Origin: an uncultured Garciella sp.
GTDB lineage: Bacteria > Bacillota > Clostridia > Eubacteriales > Garciellaceae
Reading direction: 5' to 3'
Assembly: GCA_900555725.1 (NCBI GenBank)
Contig: USMD01000091.1
Span: forward strand, 1-7,481
Length of the DNA: 7,481 bases
A program made the translations under genes and the position numbers. Under the pieces are notes generated by a model, which saw only the letters and a list, made by a program, of their open reading frames with translations, made no database searches and was not told the DNA's origin. This document shows, piece after piece, positions 5,650 to 7,481 of the stretch. Position 1 is the first letter of the stretch, and the number at the start of each line of letters is the position of its first letter.

Positions 5650-6453
5650 ATGAATTTTTTATTTGACTTTTTAAAAGGACTGGCTATTGGTATAGGAGCT
5701 ATTGCACCAGGGGTAAGTGGAGGAGCACTGGCTGTTATATTTGGGATTTATGAAAATCTTACCTACGCAATTGCAAATATTTTTAAGAATTTTAAGAGAA
5801 AAGCATTATATTTGTTACCTATAGGTCTAGGTGGAATTGTAGGGGTATTGGTTTTTAGTAATATTATGGAGTATCTTTTTCAGCATTATAATATAGAAGT
5901 AAGATATCTTTTCATTGGACTTATGGTAGGTACCTTTGGATCTCTTTTTAGGACTGCAAATAAAAATGGATTTAAAAAGAAATATATGATTTCCTTTCTT
6001 ATAGCATTGTTTAGTACCATTCTCTTTACTTTCTTAGAAGATAGTATTATGAATATTGTTTCTGAAGATACCCCAGGAATCTTAGAACTTATCATTTACG
6101 GAGTAATTGTAGGATTTGGCACTATTGTGCCAGGGGTGAGCTCTTCGGTCATCTTAATGTATATAGGTGCTTATAACACTCTACTTAGGGCAATCGCATC
6201 GGTTAATATTCCCCTACTCATACCCATAGGTATTGGATTTGTATTAAGTTTTCTAGTATTGGCAAAGGTCATTTCTTTTTTGTTTCAATATGCATATGGA
6301 TACACCTATTATGCAGTATTGGGCTTTGTAATAGGATCTATCGTGCCAATTTTTCCAGGAATAGGATTTAGTGTTCAATATTTGATTAGTTTTGTAGTTA
6401 TGGTAATAGGTTTTTTGATCTCTTTTTCATTAAGTAAGTATGAAAAAGAATAA
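5650..6453 (+). CDS. popT: DUF368 polyprenyl-phosphate translocase (PopT family)
   Basis: This 267-residue integral membrane protein belongs to DUF368. Members of this family, named PopT, were shown in other bacteria to return undecaprenyl phosphate across the cytoplasmic membrane for reuse in cell-wall synthesis. About eight hydrophobic segments span the protein. The family signature appears twice, as GAIAPGVSGG (16-25) and GTIVPGVSSS (157-166). Each is followed by a hydrophobic run and a G-x-Y (GIYE at 32-35, GAYN further on), consistent with an internal two-fold repeat. ATG 5650 is preferred because AAGGGTGA (5634-5641) lies 8 nt upstream; a GTG at 5638 falls within that site. It has its own candidate promoter. 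Its stop codon lies inside a palindrome shared with the convergent neighbour. The family call is firm; the function of this copy is inferred. Confidence 0.92.
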   Translation: MNFLFDFLKGLAIGIGAIAPGVSGGALAVIFGIYENLTYAIANIFKNFKRKALYLLPIGLGGIVGVLVFSNIMEYLFQHYNIEVRYLFIGLMVGTFGSLFRTANKNGFKKKYMISFLIALFSTILFTFLEDSIMNIVSEDTPGILELIIYGVIVGFGTIVPGVSSSVILMYIGAYNTLLRAIASVNIPLLIPIGIGFVLSFLVLAKVISFLFQYAYGYTYYAVLGFVIGSIVPIFPGIGFSVQYLISFVVMVIGFLISFSLSKYEKE

Positions 6454-6486
6454 GGATAGGGTATGTATACATACCCTATCCTTATT
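6449..6486. terminator. 38-bp perfect palindrome, bidirectional terminator
   Basis: The arms are 19 bp each and perfectly complementary, centred on GTATAC between 6467 and 6468. The stop codon of the DUF368 gene (6451-6453) is inside the left arm, and the stop of the convergent J-protein gene is 6 nt beyond the right arm. The RNA hairpin would be very stable on both strands. The minus strand reads into a T-rich tract (complement of 6442-6448); the plus-strand T tract is weaker. The position between convergent genes supports a shared terminator. Confidence 0.82.
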
Positions 6487-6492
6487 TGATTC

Positions 6493-7302
6493 TTAATTTC
6501 CTTTTAATTTTTTATATCTTTCCATATTTTCATCACTTAAAAAATCATAGGCATCGTTGATCTGCTGAAATTTTTCGGTAGCATCTGGAGATTTATTAAT
6601 GTCGGGGTGATACTGTTTTGCCTTTTTTCGAAAGGCCAGTTTTATTTGATATTTATCTGCATCATAAGCTACTCCTAGTAAATCACAGCATTTTTCATAT
6701 TTCTTTATAAACTCAGTAGAAGGATTGGTGTAAGTCCCTGTATTGTATCCATAGCCCCCTGTATTTTGTCCATACCATCCATAACCTCCTTGACCAGCAT
6801 TTCTTTGGGAATCTTGGAATTCTTGCCATTGTCTAAATCGCTCTTCCCATTCTCTTTGTTGTTTCTGCCTTCTTTGTTCTCGTTCTTTTTGCTTTCTTGC
6901 TTCTTCTTCCCTTCTATATCTATCGCCATATTCAAAGAAAGAATCATATTTATTTTTCTTTCCATACATTAGATAATTAGCTCGATCGAATAAAAACTCC
7001 GTTAGCATATATTTTACATATTTCAAAAAGGAAATAAAGGTTGTTCCTAGTATTGGAAAAACAATGAGAAATAATATCAAAAATAAGATTACTGGATTGA
7101 AAAGAAGGTAGATGCCCAATGGGCCAGAAAACATAAGGAAAAAGAAACATCCCCCAGCTCCTATTAGCGTAAAAATACCTTTTATAGAATTTACTATATT
7201 TACGGCAACTTCAGCGATGCCGATGATGATATCTAAAATAAAAGATAAAGCTTCTGTAATATAATACAAGACTTTTCCAAGTAGCTTTTTAAAAGAATTC
7301 AT
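6493..7302 (-). CDS. Membrane-anchored protein with C-terminal J domain
   Basis: This 269-residue protein is a J-domain co-chaperone, expected to recruit and stimulate a DnaK-type Hsp70 at the membrane. The order is reversed from classical DnaJ. Hydrophobic segments come first: an amphipathic or membrane helix at about 12-38 and two strong segments at about 43-68 and 70-93. They are followed by a highly charged Arg/Glu/Gln helix (127-166, probable coiled coil), a Gly/Tyr-rich linker (170-192), and a J domain from about 202 to the end. The HPD motif is H232-P233-D234. There is no zinc-finger or DnaJ C-terminal substrate domain, so it is a type III J protein. ATG 7302 follows an AAGGGG site at about 11 nt. 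It is transcribed alone from an extended -10 promoter. The client is unknown; the membrane part suggests a local role. Confidence 0.88.
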   Translation of the reverse strand: MNSFKKLLGKVLYYITEALSFILDIIIGIAEVAVNIVNSIKGIFTLIGAGGCFFFLMFSGPLGIYLLFNPVILFLILFLIVFPILGTTFISFLKYVKYMLTEFLFDRANYLMYGKKNKYDSFFEYGDRYRREEEARKQKEREQRRQKQQREWEERFRQWQEFQDSQRNAGQGGYGWYGQNTGGYGYNTGTYTNPSTEFIKKYEKCCDLLGVAYDADKYQIKLAFRKKAKQYHPDINKSPDATEKFQQINDAYDFLSDENMERYKKLKGN

Positions 7303-7345
7303 TCAATTTCATACCCCTTTATTTCATTTTTATTTTCAAATAAAC

Positions 7346-7354
7346 ATTATATCA
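7346..7354 (-). promoter_or_regulatory. Extended -10 promoter of the J-protein gene
   Basis: On the minus strand TGATATAAT contains a perfect TATAAT (complement of 7346-7351) preceded by the TGN extension (complement of 7352-7354). No consensus -35 is seen 17 nt upstream (TATGAA), which is common when the extension is present. The start codon lies 43 nt downstream of the -10 box. Confidence 0.65.
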
Positions 7355-7440
7355 GATTATTCTTAGGATTCATACTTTTGCTCTATTCAAATTTAGATGA
7401 ACTATAGATTGAAAAATTTTTATGTTAATAACTATAGAAT

Positions 7441-7481
7441 CTGTCTCTTATACACATCTCCGAGCCCACGAGACAGGCAGA
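7441..7481 (-). other. Nextera i7-side sequencing adapter (artefact)
   Basis: This is the inverse copy of the adapter at the contig start: the Tn5 mosaic end (7441-7459), the Read 2 adapter (7460-7474), and the first seven bases of the N703 index as AGGCAGA (7475-7481). Genomic sequence ends at about 7440. The bases between 7355 and 7440 are AT-rich intergenic DNA in which I see no gene. Confidence 0.98.

Noticed and set aside
7398..7440. Two copies of ACTATAGA near the 3' edge
   Set aside because: An 8-bp direct repeat in very AT-rich DNA without further structure is not distinguishable from chance.
1..7481. Terminal inverted repeats of a Tn5-like transposon
   Set aside because: The 19-bp mosaic ends are joined to synthetic Nextera primer and index sequence and there is no transposase gene between them, so they are library adapter.

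Overview
The window is an AT-rich contig from an anaerobic Firmicute, most likely a member of the Clostridia. The grounds are low GC, strong G-rich ribosome binding sites, T-rich intrinsic terminators, a Firmicutes-type purine riboswitch, and a molybdenum hydroxylase split into three subunits. The species cannot be named from sequence alone. Both ends (1-43 and 7441-7481) are Nextera/Tn5 library adapter, not genome, so the biological insert is about 44-7440.

Layout. Bases 44-208 hold the possible 3' end of a membrane-protein gene cut by the contig edge. Bases 209-740 have no convincing gene; they hold one good terminator (360-395), a 14-codon ORF with a ribosome binding site, and a hairpin. 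At 741-982 lies a control region: a sigma-A-type promoter, a guanine-class purine riboswitch aptamer and an intrinsic terminator. It leads into a tight three-gene operon at 1033-4578 encoding the FAD, [2Fe-2S] and molybdopterin subunits of a xanthine dehydrogenase-family enzyme. A terminator at 4588-4625 closes the operon. Then come ung (uracil-DNA glycosylase, 4744-5418) and a DUF368 polyprenyl-phosphate translocase gene of the PopT family (5650-6453). A convergent gene on the minus strand (6493-7302) encodes a membrane-anchored protein with a C-terminal J domain. The last two genes share a 38-bp perfect palindrome that probably terminates both.

The most coherent unit is the riboswitch plus hydroxylase operon. 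A purine-sensing RNA in front of a molybdenum hydroxylase points to purine hydroxylation (xanthine or hypoxanthine), and the Mo subunit resembles E. coli XdhA along its length. The exact substrate is not proven. The direction of riboswitch control is uncertain: the terminator suggests an OFF switch, while catabolic logic would favour induction. An alternative hairpin that competes with the aptamer has a loop (GAGCAA) exactly complementary to the terminator loop (TTGCTC), which could be part of the switching mechanism. ung, the popT-like gene and the J-protein gene look like ordinary chromosomal genes unrelated to the operon. I see no CRISPR array, insertion sequence, tRNA, rRNA or phage gene.
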